Shown: in pieces, positions 1-14,669 of the stretch
Position numbering within the stretch: the first letter of the stretch is position 1
Layout of the letters: each line of letters starts with the position of its first letter
Assembly: GCA_002104935.1 (NCBI GenBank)
Contig: MCGT01000041.1
Span: 174,944-238,943, forward strand
DNA length: 64,000 nt
Reading direction: 5' to 3'
Source of the DNA: Hesseltinella vesiculosa
Taxonomy: Eukaryota > Mucoromycota > Mucoromycetes > Mucorales > Cunninghamellaceae
Translations under genes and position numbers: made by a program
Notes under the pieces: model-generated
Told to the model about the DNA's origin: nothing
Databases searched by the model: none
Seen by the model: the letters and a program-made list of their open reading frames with translations, nothing else

Positions 1-47
1 TCATTTTTATTTTTTTTTTTGCTCAGATTTACGCACCTTGCTGCAAT

Positions 48-367
48 ATGGCACGACGCTCTGGTCTTCAGCAGCAGATCATCAACCTTTATAGAGAATG
101 CTTTCGAGCAGCAAAGGAAAAACCGGTCGTGAGTAACCATGACCATCAGCAGAGATCGCAGTCGCATCAACAGCCTTTTTTTTTTTTTTTTTTTTTTGAC
201 AATTTAAATAGGATGCTCGTCCACGATTCCAGGCATTTATTCGGCAGGAATTCAGAAAACATGATATTCGCAAGAACGATTTCGCCACCATTGAATACAT
301 GCTAAGAAAGGGCGAACGACAACTGAAAACTTACCGCAAACCCACCATGAAGGATATCCACGTTTAA
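48..367 (+). CDS. SDHAF1: Succinate dehydrogenase assembly factor 1 (LYR protein)
   Basis: Two exons, 48-128 and 212-367, give a 78-aa protein; the intron (GTGAGT...ATAG) holds a 17-nt T run. The N-terminus has the LYR tripeptide followed by Arg/Glu and a downstream Phe (NLYRECFRAA), the hallmark of LYR/complex1 assembly proteins. Exon 2 continues with FRKHDIRKNDFATIEYMLRK and a GERQL segment, which fits SDHAF1 (yeast Sdh6) closely in order and length. Members act in the mitochondrial matrix, helping insert and protect the Fe-S clusters of the SDHB subunit of complex II. AATAAA lies at about 416. SDHC, another complex II gene, is in this window at 29 kb. The frame closes exactly across the intron. 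Confidence 0.88.
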
Positions 368-596
368 CCAGGGCCTGGTACTAGCCTCCGCCAATTTTGC
401 AACTGTAAATAGACTCAATAAACGCCATTTTAGCTGTTTTGACAGAATTTGTAAGAGTTCAGGCTTTTAATAATGGTGAAAGGCAAAATCTAAATGTGTG
501 TATATATATAGGAGTGGTGGAAAGGTGGAAAGGTGGGATGTCAAGGGTGCTAAGATAAACAGGGCAAGAAAGAGCAATCTTGTCAAGATCGAGAGC

Positions 597-995
597 TTAG
601 CTGTCACTTTTAACTTCTTCGGCAGAAGTCTTTTGTTGCTCACGATAGGCATTGGCTGTGGCTTCAGTACATGCGTGAAGGTCTTTGAGTGCTTGAATAC
701 ATCTTTCGGGCTCGTCTGGATTGGCAGTAAGGCACTGATCGTAGGCTTCGATGGGTTTAATGCATTGCTGCTTGACATATTTGAGAATGCCGACACTGAT
801 CAAAGAAAAGGTGAACAACAGGAGAGAGGGACAAGAGTTGCAATAGGCTTACTTGTCATCTGAGCATTTGGTGAGGGCTCGCTTTTGCTGGAGACAGGCC
901 TTGTCCCAGTTATTGGGGTAATTCTCGATGCACTTTTGGTACATTTCTAATTGCAGAGCACACTTTTCACGTACTTGTCTCAATGTGTCGTCCAT
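597..995 (-). CDS. mix14: Quadruple CX9C intermembrane-space protein (Mix14/CHCHD5 type)
   Basis: Two exons on the minus strand (995-853 and 795-597) with a 57-nt intron give 113 aa. Four CX9C motifs are visible in order: CALQLEMYQKC, CLQQKRALTKC, CIKPIEAYDQC and CIQALKDLHAC, that is two CHCH hairpins. This arrangement is characteristic of CHCHD5 and yeast Mix14/Mic14, which are oxidised and trapped in the mitochondrial intermembrane space by Mia40. An in-frame upstream extension exists, but the ATG at 995 gives the usual short N-terminus (MDDTLRQVREKC). The precise molecular role of the family is poorly defined. It is convergent with SDHAF1, with about 230 bp between stops. Confidence 0.85.
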
Positions 996-1252
996 GGTGG
1001 TCAAAGGAGTAGCGAAGGATCTACAGTGTATGTGACTGGAAGAAAAAAGAGACGAAGTGAAAAAAAAAAAACTTAGGGCCGCATGACCTTCGCCTTTGAA
1101 ACGCAGCCCACTGGCCTGCAAAAAAAGCTGCTTGGACCAGGATTTCTTACTTTTCTTTCCACTTTGTTTAATCCCCCTTTGTCTTTTGTTTGTGATTGAA
1201 TTGACCGATTGATTAGCTGAACATTATCTCAATAACTGGCTACTAATCTACG

Positions 1253-2395
1253 ATGCTAAGGCCAGCAAAACTGTTCCAGAATGTGCATCAACTTCGCTTT
1301 TTTGTCCAGCGCAAACTAGCCGAGTTGATGGTCCAACATCCTCCACCCCTCTCGCTTGCGAATGCATTACCACCCTTACGACCTCCACCTCCAGCCACAT
1401 CCTTGCCTACACCATTGGTGCATGGCTTCCAGCAGCAATTTGCCCTGATTTCCAAGGCATGCACGCCTTATGTTCGAGCCACCCAGCCGGCTTGGCGACC
1501 AGGCATGCGTCCGTTTGTCTATCCCACTGGAACGCCTCTACGCATTGGTGCCTATCGTAGCTATGCCACTGGACCTACCTCGATTTCCTCCACTTGTATG
1601 CATCAGCAAGGATCTGTTTTCAACCATTTGTCCTACGGTATGTTCTCATCCGTCCATGCCAAGCAACCGGTGTTTCCTGTCGCCGACAACCAACCAAAGA
1701 AAAGCTTGGCAGTACCTTCTCACCAAGTCTCCACAAACAACGACGACAACAAAAAGGCGACCCGCCTGGGCCGTCCTGCCTGTCCAATGTCTCCTCAACC
1801 TCTGTCCTCTTCCTCCCTTTCCGATATCCAAACCAGCGACGATACCTCTTTCATCCACCACACCACCGTTGCCACCACCATGACCCGCTTTTTCGTCACA
1901 GTTGACTTCTTTCCCATGGAATTGGAGCCTGAAGTGTTTGCTAACTCGTCGCAGAACAATGCTTCGATCCCGTGGACACGCCATGTTTGGATGTTGCTGA
2001 TGACGTGGAAGAAAAACCAAGATCTGTTCCACAAGGATCTTATGCACATACTCCAGCGCTGCCTCGACCAGGGTTACGAAATTCAGTGGATGCCTAGGGC
2101 GGGTGCCGATCACCTTGCCACGCTTGACTCGCCATCTCCGCCACCAGGTGCTCCTCGCTTGCGACTGTACTTACCTAACCGTATCACCCAACGTGAGCAA
2201 GCTTTGGCTCAATTAGCCTCGGTACAAGCGTTCATGTCCGGTCCTGTGCGGTGGCAATTGGAGGAAGAGCAGGTGCCTGTGCAAGAGCCACTCCTTCCCC
2301 TGGGCCCGGATTACTTTCAAGGTGTGCATCTCTTTTTGGACCACATTGACGATTTGATTCACCACGGGCCTGCATTTGCAAGGCCGTCGTCCTGA
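1253..2395 (+). CDS. Conserved-looking protein of unknown function, 380 aa
   Basis: A single uninterrupted 380-codon frame from an ATG. The first 25 residues are basic and amphipathic (MLRPAKLFQNVHQLRFFVQR), compatible with a mitochondrial targeting sequence, followed by a Pro-rich low-complexity stretch to about residue 75 and a Ser/Thr-rich linker to about 200. The C-terminal third (about 205-375) is compact and looks globular: it starts TRFFVTVDFFPMELEPEV and ends with GVHLFLDHIDDLIHHGPAFA. I do not recognise a family. Coding is supported by length, lack of stops and GC-richer third positions than the flanks. No splice signals are needed. The function is unknown; mitochondrial location is only inferred. 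Confidence 0.7.
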   Translation: MLRPAKLFQNVHQLRFFVQRKLAELMVQHPPPLSLANALPPLRPPPPATSLPTPLVHGFQQQFALISKACTPYVRATQPAWRPGMRPFVYPTGTPLRIGAYRSYATGPTSISSTCMHQQGSVFNHLSYGMFSSVHAKQPVFPVADNQPKKSLAVPSHQVSTNNDDNKKATRLGRPACPMSPQPLSSSSLSDIQTSDDTSFIHHTTVATTMTRFFVTVDFFPMELEPEVFANSSQNNASIPWTRHVWMLLMTWKKNQDLFHKDLMHILQRCLDQGYEIQWMPRAGADHLATLDSPSPPPGAPRLRLYLPNRITQREQALAQLASVQAFMSGPVRWQLEEEQVPVQEPLLPLGPDYFQGVHLFLDHIDDLIHHGPAFARPSS

Positions 2396-2684
2396 TAGCC
2401 TGATCTCAGTATTCGCTCATTTTTGTTTTTGCCCTGACCCTTTTATGATAACTTCTTTAAATTTCTATGCTCTTATCTTATCTTATTATCATTAAACTTA
2501 AAGGTTTATTAAGTCGAGAAGGGGTTGGTATAAGAAAAAATAAGGAGAGGCAGGGGGGGCAAAAAAAAAAAATCGGAGGCTCCGACCGAGGTCGATCCTT
2601 TTTTTTTTTTTTTTTTTGATTTTGTCTTTGATCTTTTCTAAAAATACAAGGGTGATATTATGACAAGAAGGGGGTAGGCCAATA

Positions 2685-2777
2685 TTACATGGAAACTTGA
2701 CCACAGGAATAAGCGTAGCGATGTTCATAAAATTGGATGGAAGCTTGGTAATGGAACTGTTGCAAAAAAAAAGAGTC

Positions 2778-2808
<31 letters not shown>

Positions 2809-4086
2809 GCGCGTACATAAATACCAAAGCAAACAAAGACGTGCCAAATTGCATGACTTGTCATACCAGCAAAATCAAAGCGACCAGGGAACATTTTTTC
2901 AGGGAATCGGTGGGCGTCTGCGGTTTAGGAAATGAAAAGGGTTAGCCAACGAGAAGAGCAAGGGTGGACAGGCGCGATCGCTTACAGATAAAGACCCCAG
3001 TGATGTACATCATGACACTGACGGTGGCCATTTGGAAAAATTCTTTGGAAGCAGACAAGCCATGGGTGAAGAGTAAGTGAAAGACAGGGACGGCGCTGGA
3101 AAAACCCATGGTCAAGAAGACAGCGATGCGTAGTGGGCGGTATTCCTTGGTATCCCAGCATTTGAAAAAGGGCGAGATGGTACCGACACAGCCCATCAAA
3201 CCAGTGAAGATCATGTATCGGTTGGCAATGTCGGGCTGGCAGTAGAAACCAAAATGCTCGACGACCATCACGCTGGCTGTGATCAAAAAGGCAATGCCGA
3301 TGTAATCCAAGGTGGCGGTGAAGGATTTGATGGTGTGATGCGAGTGACAAATAAAAGTGTGGTAGATGCATGAGCAAAACAGGCAGTTCAAAGCAGCAAA
3401 GCAAAAAGTGACAAAAATGGCAAAGTCCTTCAAGCTTGCATTGGGGAATTGGTACTGTAAGAAGAAAAGGTGAGCAATTGGGAGGGGGATCATTGTAGAG
3501 AACAGAGCTTACATTGACCATGTAAATGGACAAGGCCAAGAAGAAAATGAAGCCAATCAAATGACTATGGATGTTCATTGTTTCGTTGTGAAGCATAAAA
3601 ATAGACTTCAAACAGTCTTGACTTCGATGATAGAAGCGATACCTAAAAAAAAAAAATAAGGTTTGAAAGGGACACATGCACAATGTAGAAAATGTAGGTT
3701 GATCCCAACGTTCTTTCTGCTCCTGATTTTTTTTTGTAGGCTTACCCTGATAAAACATATTCATTTTCCTGCCATTCAACAGGTAATTCGTGGAGGTATA
3801 AGAGTCGGCGGTGAGCGTCCTTGACGGCTGCATTCCATGATTCATGCACTTGGTCGTCGACGTAGTGCAAGAAGCCTGAGCTGTCTTTGTCTTCGATCTC
3901 TTTGATCTTCAGTTTAGCCGAGGCGACAATGCGGGCAGCCAAGGGTGGGGGACAGGAGGCCGAAGATTCTGAACAGGTCGAAGCCGAGCGATGGCGCTGC
4001 ACAGGCACAGTCAAGGATGGGGCAGTGTCTTTGGCGGTCAAGGTCATTGTACTGGAGGAACGACGTTCAGTGACGTTTTTGGTCAT
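2685..4086 (-). CDS. PAQR/adiponectin-receptor-like membrane protein (Izh family)
   Basis: Five exons (4086-3746, 3642-3513, 3454-2986, 2917-2817, 2756-2685) give 370 aa with consistent phases. An N-terminal cytoplasmic region of about 100 aa precedes LPVEWQENEYVLSGYRFYHR, typical of PAQRs before TM1. The conserved metal-binding set is present: NIHSHLIGF, then SCIYHTFICHS between TM2 and TM3, and HAIWHVFVCFGIYFHYQ near the C-terminus. Seven hydrophobic segments can be traced. Fungal members (Izh1-4) are implicated in zinc and lipid homeostasis, and the family resembles zinc-dependent hydrolases such as ceramidases. Intron 4 contains a 28-nt T run on the plus strand. The ligand is not predictable. 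Confidence 0.88.
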
Positions 4087-6908
4087 GATCGAATAATAAA
4101 CAAGGGGTGGTATATAAGATGAAATAGGTTAAGCCGTAGACAAGAGGAGAGAGGTGGGGTAAGCAAACTACAGAATGAAACAAAAAAAAAGCTAGACTTC
4201 GAAGGAGCAGCTGAGAACGGTTTAATCTATATTCAAAATAAAAATAAAAGAAGATAGGATGGCCACCAAACCAGAAAAAGAAAAGCTGTAGATCAAGACA
4301 AAACGAAGAAAGAAAGGAAAAAGAGGAGAAAGAGGAGGGGGAGATTGGCCTTGTAAAAGAACTGCCCAATTAAGCTTTTTATTTCATTTTTTGAATACCA
4401 GCAGAGAGACAATCGGACCCTGTGGCAGCAGGGTCATTTTCTGCTGAGGTCTCCTCACTCTTAAAAAATGGCCCAACTTTATCAGAATGGACATCCAAAG
4501 TCATTTTCCTTCTTTTCCACTGCCAAGCCAATCTCCTTGGTCATCGTTCTTTTGTTGTTTCTTTCGTTTTTATTCTTAGCTCTTGGTTCATTCTGTGCTG
4601 AACGGAGTTTTTGTCTCCAGCCAACAAAACCCCCAAACATCATCCTCCGTAAAAAAAATTTTTATTTAGCGCAAAGCTTCGCCAAAAAGAACTCATGTTT
4701 GCTTTGGTTGGTGAGTGACATAAAAAAGGTGTTTTAGCCCCATGAGCACGGAGCCATTTTTGGATATGACGAAAAATTATTTTTCTGATCCACATGGAGC
4801 ATTAGAATAAAAAAGGTTCCGAGTTTTTTCAACCTTGGCTCCAAATTGGGTCTAGCTTGACCTTGGATCAGGAAATGCTCTCTAGCATCCAAAAAGACTC
4901 TTTTTATTTCTCACCCACAAATCCCTGTTGCTGACAACTTATTTATCAATCTGCTTGGACGCCAGGAACTGAGCTGACAGACTAGGGAGCCCGACCGAGC
5001 AAAATTCAGGAGAGGCAAAAGGAGGTTTTTTTTTTTTTTTTTTTTTTCGAAGCCCTATTATTTTCGTGTTCCATGAAAGTAAAGTGCACAAAAAAAAAGA
5101 TGTCTTGAGGTTGTTTGTTTGGTCTTTTGATGACGTAAACTCATTGGTATTGTTTGTGAGCCATCGTTTCCAGAGCCAATCGACTTGTCCACGGTCGAGC
5201 CCGTGCACAGATGGGCTCCATCCCTGGTAGCTTCGTTTCTCTTCATCTGACTCGTTTTTGTTTTCCCTCTGAACCTGACCGACAAACTTGCCCCAACGAG
5301 ATGTTTCATCTGGTCCATGTTGCATGTGGAATCATCTGCCTTGGCGTCTATGAAAGCCACATGATGCTGTCAGCCAAAGAAAAGTACCAGGTGCAAAGGG
5401 CAGATCAAACGTGTTTGATCGAATGGCTCACGGTGTCACAGTGCCAGTTTGTGCATGGACATTTCCTGAGGTTTTTTTTAGGGTTACGGTCTGGCCGACA
5501 TAACATCACGACGCCCTGTTAGCTCTAGCTTTTGTGCCACGCCTTAACAAAGAACGACTTTCATCCCCTTTTTCCTGGTGACACTTTTATAGTTCGCAGT
5601 GAAAAAAAAAAAAAGGCAAGGGAGAGTCCTGTCGATGGCACGCGAGATTGCAGCAGGTAGAGCCCTCGTTATAAGCAGCAAAAAAAGGAAAGAGAGGAAC
5701 TGAACTTTAGCCGGAAGAAAAAACTCTCAAGGTAAGGCCGTTGGGGTTCATATCCCAACAAGGTACAAAGCATTTCCACGTGCCAAACGGCTCTATGCTT
5801 TTGCTCCGCTTCTTTCAGCCAAGGGCAATTTGATCCTTTGGTTTTTTAAGCCAGGCTATCTCATTGCACCCTCCGTGATGTGTTTTACTGTATGTTACAT
5901 CAGACTGGACAGCCATAGACACGTACACTGGCATGTCCATAATCAGCGCATCGTGCATGACGACAAATTTGGCTGCTGCATTTCAAACCCAGCCAGCTGA
6001 GCAGTGGGGGCATTGGAGTGCCAGATCCTCCACTTTTGCAGGAATCCTTGCTGCAGTCTTTTAGCCAGGGACTCTTCTCATCCTTTGATGTTTGCTTGAA
6101 AAGTGGCAAGATGTGTCTAAACCAGATAGTTTCGATCTCCGCAGACGTTGGCCCACCGTGGTTTGCAATCCGTACAAAGGAAGGATGGCGAGGGAGGTCT
6201 AATTCATTCGAATTTTGTAAACACTGAGAGCATGATAAGTTGTAGTGGTGGGTGAAAGCACAAAGATCCAGGTCGAGATATCGAAGAGTTACGGCTGTCG
6301 ACATGGGTGATCAACCAGGTAAAAAAGGCATGGCAATTAAGCTCGTGTTGCTTCTAGCTTAGTGGGACGTACGATACATACCGGTACAAGGCTTATTCTT
6401 TCTATTGCCCCGTCATGTGCTATATCTGTGCAAAATTTAGGGTGAATCGCTAAAGCTATGCAAATTGATGATTTTTTTTCTTTTTTGCCACATCTCATAA
6501 GGACACCCGTTTGCTCCCGATTGTAATTAGAAAGCTCTCTAACGCTTTTGAGCCTCTAGATCATTATAAAATTTTGCATGGGAACAAATTCTCATCAAAG
6601 GCGGTGATGTTGAAAAAATCAGATCAATCTGTGAAGGTTGCCCAGCCAACTGGATGCACATTGAATTTTGGGATCTCAGTTTTCTCAGCAAAAATGACAA
6701 AAAAGGAAGAATGGCGGTCGATTTTAAACGCAGCCCGCTGACAGCGTTGGTGAAGGAGGCTAAAAATCGAGCACTACTTTAATGTATTTGTGTATCTTGG
6801 TAAGATGCATTAGGTATTACAATTGCGCTGGGAAAAAGGATAAAATAATATAAAAGGGAGAGGGTAAAAACCAAGCGACTAGGAGCGAGAGAGAAGGACA
6901 GGCTGGGT
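4087..6908. other. 2.8-kb region without a supported gene
   Basis: About 4087-4380 is probably the 5' leader or promoter of the PAQR gene. Several ATG-led open frames of 60-134 codons occur (for example 4468-4737 plus with one hydrophobic segment, 5211-5522 plus, 5900-6304 minus). None shows a recognisable domain, splice signals or distinctive composition, so I do not call them genes. The region holds long T runs, two TACCGGTA-like sites around 6380, and a copy of the dispersed repeat family at about 6425-6720. Confidence 0.5.
6425..6720 (-). repeat. Dispersed repeat family, copy A
   Basis: The core around 6600-6680 contains GTTGAAAAAATCAGATCAAT and GGTTGCCCAGCCAACT, which align with copies near 41.05 and 51.64 kb and, as reverse complement, with copies at 28.2, 40.3, 56.5 and 61.1 kb. 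A short flank GCAAAATTTAGGGTGAAT at about 6430 matches the flank of the copy at 40.3 kb. No coding capacity is seen; it may be a MITE-like remnant. Confidence 0.55.
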
Positions 6909-7822
6909 TTAATAACGTTTGCCCTGGGTTTGGTGGATTTGAGGTGAGGGTGGTGCAGTGTCGTATTCATAGTTGACCGAGGTGGCGTCTCTGGACCAGC
7001 GCGTGGAGCCGGGCACAACGTCCTCGGCGGATGGCTTGAATTCTTCGAAATCGTTGGCTTCTTCACGTTCACGGTCGCGTCGTCTACACCAAAAGATCAG
7101 TCCGGCAAGGAGGGCAGCGCCAGCGACACCCCCGACGACGCCTCCAATGATGGAAACTTGTTGATCTGACAGGCCATTGTGGTTGCTGGCGGACGTAGGG
7201 CCAGATGCGTTGTCAGTGGCTGTGATACCAGAATCACTTGGGATTGTCAGCATGGTGACAGAGGACGATTGGGACAAACTGGAAGGGTAAGAGGCTGACG
7301 ATGTCAAGTTGGCGGACAGGGAAGAAGGCATGCTCACGCCACTAGAAGAGAGTGTTGGGGGTGGGGTTGTTTGAGCAGGAGGGGAATTGGGTGAGTTGGT
7401 TGGAGTAGGTTGTTGTGTGGTGGGTGGGGGTGGAGGTGGAGGTGCCTCAGTGGTGGTGGGCGGTGGATTGGTATGAGGAGGCTCGGTGGTACTAGGAGGA
7501 GGGGGTGGAGGAGGAGCCTGCGTTGTTGTGGGGCAAGTATTAAACAGCGAGCAGAAAAAGCCTATTTGAAAAAGAGAGATAAATCAAAGGGATCCCAGGC
7601 AAAGAACAGGGATGGATCTTACCGCCAATATCTCGCTGTTCAAGGTGAGCTGATCTCGGCTGTGGAGTGACTAACAAAAAAAAAAAAAGGTAAAATAAAG
7701 GTGCAAAAATGCACATGAATGAATTTACTTGGAAGGGGCGTGGGACGTATGGTTTCAGCACTGGCACAGACCATGCTTAAGAAAACAAGGAGCACAGCTG
7801 CTTGCCAAGGTGGAAGGTGCAT
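6909..7822 (-). CDS. Secreted/plasma-membrane single-pass protein with Pro/Thr-rich ectodomain
   Basis: Three exons (7822-7729, 7670-7623, 7561-6909) give 264 aa. Residues 1-23 form a clear signal peptide (WQAAVLLVFLSMVCASA). The ectodomain begins with a short segment carrying two Cys (FFCSLFNTC), followed by a long P/T/S-rich stretch likely to be O-mannosylated, then a Ser/Thr/Asn-rich stalk. A single transmembrane helix (IIGGVVGGVAGAALLAGLIF) is followed by basic WCRRRDRERE and a cytoplasmic tail of about 65 aa. The layout resembles fungal wall-stress sensors of Mid2/Wsc type, but no WSC or other diagnostic domain is present, so the sensor role is only a possibility. Confidence 0.8.
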
Positions 7823-8613
7823 CGTAAAAGGAGAGAGAGGGGAAGAAGGAAAAAAAAAAAAAGAATTTTGGGGTTTCAATTTTGATTGTGATCGTCCAAA
7901 AGGGACTGACCAACCAGGAGCCTTTCGAGGAGGGTGACACAAAAATAATGATTGGATCTGGCGTCAAAGAATGGTGACACAAGCCTTGGAACAAAAATAG
8001 GCCCAGGTCCAGGTTCACGCTTTTCTTGGAAGACGGCACGCCTTGTCAGGCCTGAAAAAGTAAAATGAAAAAATAAATAGAATGGGTGGTGCTGAGAAGA
8101 AGAAAAAAAAACGAGGTTGAAACTGCGATTCAAGGGGAAAGTGGCTCATGACGGAACTGACCTTTTTTTTTTCATTCATCGACCCGAGGTGCTACTGCTT
8201 CCATTTTAATGTGAGCTTCCACTCCCCCTTGTCACTGGAGTGTTGAGATTTGCACCAAAGGGAAACAATGCACCTCATGCAAAGCTCAGTATTTTACTTG
8301 CATTGGTTTGGCCATGTGGCACTACAGTGACTTGGCTCCATATGGTTGTCATGGCAACAAACTCCGTTTCACGTTCGCAAGAAAAAAAGGAGACCCCTTT
8401 CCTTTTTTTTTTCTTTTCTTTTCTTTATCTTTTTCTTGTATTTGATTATACAGGATAAACCCACTCCAGTTCATTCATACCACTTTTTTTTTTTTTATTA
8501 TCCCCTCCTTCTAGGATAGTGCATTGCATCCTTGTTTTTTTTGTCCTCGTTGTCTCAACCGGCTTTTTTTTTTTCATTTGTTACACTCCAACGTTTCTTG
8601 AACATTGTCCTTG

Positions 8614-9063
8614 ATGAATCCAACCGTTGACTATCAGCATGACTATATGCTTGACTATCAGCATGAAGAATATCAACCTGAACATTTGAAAGAGATGGAC
8701 GTGTGTTTCTTGAGCTTAAGTGATCAAGAACTAGCAATGAACGACGCCATGTATCTAGCCAACTATGACCAGACTATGGAAATGGAGGCTGAATACTTTG
8801 ACCAATGCGTCGAGGACCAGCACCACATGGTGCCTCCTGAACAAGAATATCGTGCCGACAACGATGACACCTACCACTATGAGAACGACGCCTTGTTAAA
8901 GCTGATTGTCGGCGTGCAATCCTATTTGACCGACGCTGCCTGTGATGGTATGGATCGACAAGATTCTCCTTTACTGGACTTGCAATACAAAATGTACATG
9001 TATCTCAAGCAGCGTGCCTCTGATATGGGTGTAGATCTCCATGCGCTCGACCAGCCTCTTTAA
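8614..9063 (+). CDS. Small acidic orphan protein (149 aa)
   Basis: Intronless frame starting at ATG 8614 (MNPTVDYQHDYMLDYQHEEY) and ending at TAA 9063. It is strongly acidic and rich in Tyr, Asp, Glu, Met and His, with an imperfect DYQH repeat at the N-terminus and a more regular, probably helical C-terminal half (ALLKLIVGVQSYLTDAACDG; LDLQYKMYMYLKQRASDMG). I do not recognise a family. Downstream 530 bp to the next gene is AT-rich with many A/T runs. Expression cannot be judged from sequence, but amino-acid composition and stop-free length favour a real gene. Confidence 0.6.
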   Translation: MNPTVDYQHDYMLDYQHEEYQPEHLKEMDVCFLSLSDQELAMNDAMYLANYDQTMEMEAEYFDQCVEDQHHMVPPEQEYRADNDDTYHYENDALLKLIVGVQSYLTDAACDGMDRQDSPLLDLQYKMYMYLKQRASDMGVDLHALDQPL

Positions 9064-9597
9064 ACACCACTGTTCTCTTCCTCCTTTTTCATCACGCCGT
9101 TTTGAACCCGCTCTTTCTCCTCTTTTTTTCTCGCTCACCCTTCACATTCCCTACACCAACACTTTCCCTAATTTTCCCCTTTTCAAAGATATGAAAATAT
9201 CGAAAAAAAAAATATGTATACTTACCCATGCCAGAAACAAAAAAACCTCATGCCAAAAAAATGTCAAAAAGTGAATTTTTAAAAAAACCCACCCGCCAAC
9301 ATTTTTCTTTACCCCTTTTTACCATTATTATTTTTTTTTTAAAAAAAAGAAACAAAACAATTGCAGTAAAACTTCAAATAAAAAAACTCGATTTTCTTCT
9401 TTTCTTTCATTTCTACATGAACAAACCTTGCTAAAAACATCGCTGTCTTCGGCGGAGCTGAACCAATGAAACGCTCGATCGGCCTCCGGGCTGGGGTTCA
9501 TTCTTCTTTTTTCACCAAACGAGATTCTTTTTTTCTTGTTTTCTTTCTTCTATTTTTTGCCTGGTAATTTTATAAAAAGGGACAGTCCTTTACCTGA
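9064..9597. other. AT-rich intergenic region with a TATA-like sequence
   Basis: No gene is seen. It contains the 3' flank of the acidic orphan gene, several A/T homopolymers, and a TTTTATAAAAAGGG sequence at about 9568-9581 shortly before the ATG of the kinase-like gene. That sequence could be a TATA element, although its distance to the ATG is short. Confidence 0.35.
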
Positions 9598-11312
9598 ATG
9601 GATGATCAAGAATTGGATCTGCTATATGCACAGCAGTTGAACGAAGAACTACAGCTACAGTCCCGCAATGCCATCGCTCGACTCATTGAAGAGCTGCCTC
9701 TCGACTTTGGGTTGGAAAACCTAGTCCCAGTCAAAACCAATGGCGTTGGTACCATGGTAGAGAAGATGGCCATGCTATATCAAGAAGTGTGCGAATATTA
9801 TAACGCCAATGGCATACCATTTGATCACGCCTGGGTAAGTTTCTCATCCAACTGCTTGACCCTATTTTTTTTGTTCATATTCCTATTATTCATATTATGG
9901 CCGTGTCTAGCATTGGTCATTTGTATGGCGGCAACAGCTATCCTACAAGGCTCTAGGAAGTCATTATGGTGTGGATCAGGTAGTCAGCGCTACCAACCCA
10001 CGTGGGCGCAAGGCGGTCAAGCAAATCTATTTAGAAAACCTGGACAGCTACATGCAATGGTTCCCATGGTCCTGGTTCTCTAATATGCAATTCATTGGTG
10101 CCGGTGGCTTCTCAGCTGTCTATGCTGCATTGATGATCCCTCCCTATGATGCCCAGCCTACTCGTGTTGCTTTGAAAATCGTGGATGACAAGATCTTGAA
10201 CGAGGCAAGTCCAGCACGAAAAAAAAAAAAACTGTAAGTAACCAATTTTTCCAGATCTCGGTGCAATCAAAAGCCTTTTTACCACTCCTCTTCCAAGGCC
10301 TGACTGTGTGCGAAAGTACGGGTGATTTGATGATGGTGATGAAAATGAGCAATGACGGTAACCTAGAGGATCATATGCAACAACTTCCATTGGGTGATTT
10401 GGATCTCAAGACAATCACCGGTACCATCTTACGGCTGGCCCAAAACCTGACGGATCTCCACAAAGTGGTAAGTGGAAAGCAAAAGAAGTAATGGCTCACC
10501 CCCTTTTTTTTTCTTGTGCTGCAGCAAATGAATCATCGGAACGTTCATCCTCGAAACATCATGTGCACGGACAGTGATTATTTTTTGGTGGATTATCGAT
10601 ACGCCACCCCTTCAAAGGAATCTTCAGCAGTGACTTCATTGACCAAGGCTGTTTACGGACGTTTACCTTACATTGCTCCTGAAGTTCGTCGGGGTGTATA
10701 TACCGAGAAGTCAGATATGTATAGCCTAGGCATCATCATTTGGTAATCCCCAACAAAAAAGAGAGAGAGAGACAACTCATCCACCATGGTTTTGTTAGGC
10801 AACTGGTGAGCAAGGTGATCTTTCCGTCTCCAGACGTGCTGTTAGATGGCGCCAACGCAGCGGGTGGCAACGTCGAGGATAATCCCTACCGAATTGAGCA
10901 TGTGGAAGGAGTACCAGACTGGTACAAGAAACTCTATGTCAGCTGCTTGGAGCCACGACCGGAGAATCGACCTGAAGCGGCCGAGCTATGCGTGGTGTTG
11001 CAGGCGATTCACGACAAGCTGGACTACTCTGTACCATTGAATCGACGCGTCACTGAATACATCGTGGCCAGGCGAGCCGAAGTGGCCGACCACCAGCGAA
11101 CTTATGCCAAGGTCAAGGGCATGGTCTCAGCTTCTACTTCTCGCCTTTATACCCTTTCCAACCTACCGAGCACGGAACACTTTTTTTCCCTCCCATTTCG
11201 TCATATTCCTTTTGCCATGGCGATGGCTGACGCCTCCGCCTCCATTCCTTCTTCCTCTCCTTCTTTTACTTCTCCTTCCCCTCCTGCCCAAAGCGTCTCG
11301 ACTCCTATCTAA
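9598..11312 (+). CDS. Protein kinase-like protein, probably catalytically altered
   Basis: Five exons (9598-9834, 9911-10204, 10255-10467, 10525-10742, 10799-11312) encode 491 aa. Intron 2 uses a GC-AG pair (GAG/GCAAGT). After an N-terminal region of about 115 aa, the kinase fold is readable: Gly loop GAGGFSAVYAA, VALKIVDDK with the ATP-binding Lys, catalytic loop HRNVHPRNIM, VDYRYATP in the DFG position, LPYIAPEV (APE) and SDMYSLGIIIW. The HRD aspartate is replaced by Asn (HRN) and DFG is changed to VDY, so normal phosphotransfer is doubtful. Family resemblance is to the tyrosine-kinase-like proteins expanded in Mucoromycota. The last 70 residues are Ser/Pro-rich. Substrate and pathway are unknown. 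Confidence 0.82.
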
Positions 11313-11531
11313 TCAACACTCCTAGCCTTTTTCTCTTTGTTCAAGAGAAACCTTTATCATGTTTTCAAAAAGTAAAGTGAACAAAGAAAAATTAAGATTA
11401 AGGGGTTAGATTTTTTTTTTTACCTTTTGGCACCGAGCGGAGACACAAAGTTTCCATTGTTTTTTTTTTTTTTTTTTCTTCTTTTTCTTCCTCTTCCTGA
11501 TCAAACTAAAAAAAAGCCCACAAAAAAAAAC

Positions 11532-14669
<3,138 letters not shown>

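Noticed and set aside
498..863. 121-codon plus-strand ORF
   Set aside because: Antisense to the quadruple-CX9C gene, whose cysteine spacing and splice junction are decisive.
5735..5775. tRNA B-box-like sequence (GGGGTTCATATCCC)
   Set aside because: The stem does not pair with tRNA geometry and no D arm, anticodon arm or acceptor stem can be built around it.
5900..6304. 134-codon minus-strand ORF as a gene
   Set aside because: Starts with ATG but shows no domain, splice context or conserved-looking composition, and overlaps another ORF on the opposite strand.
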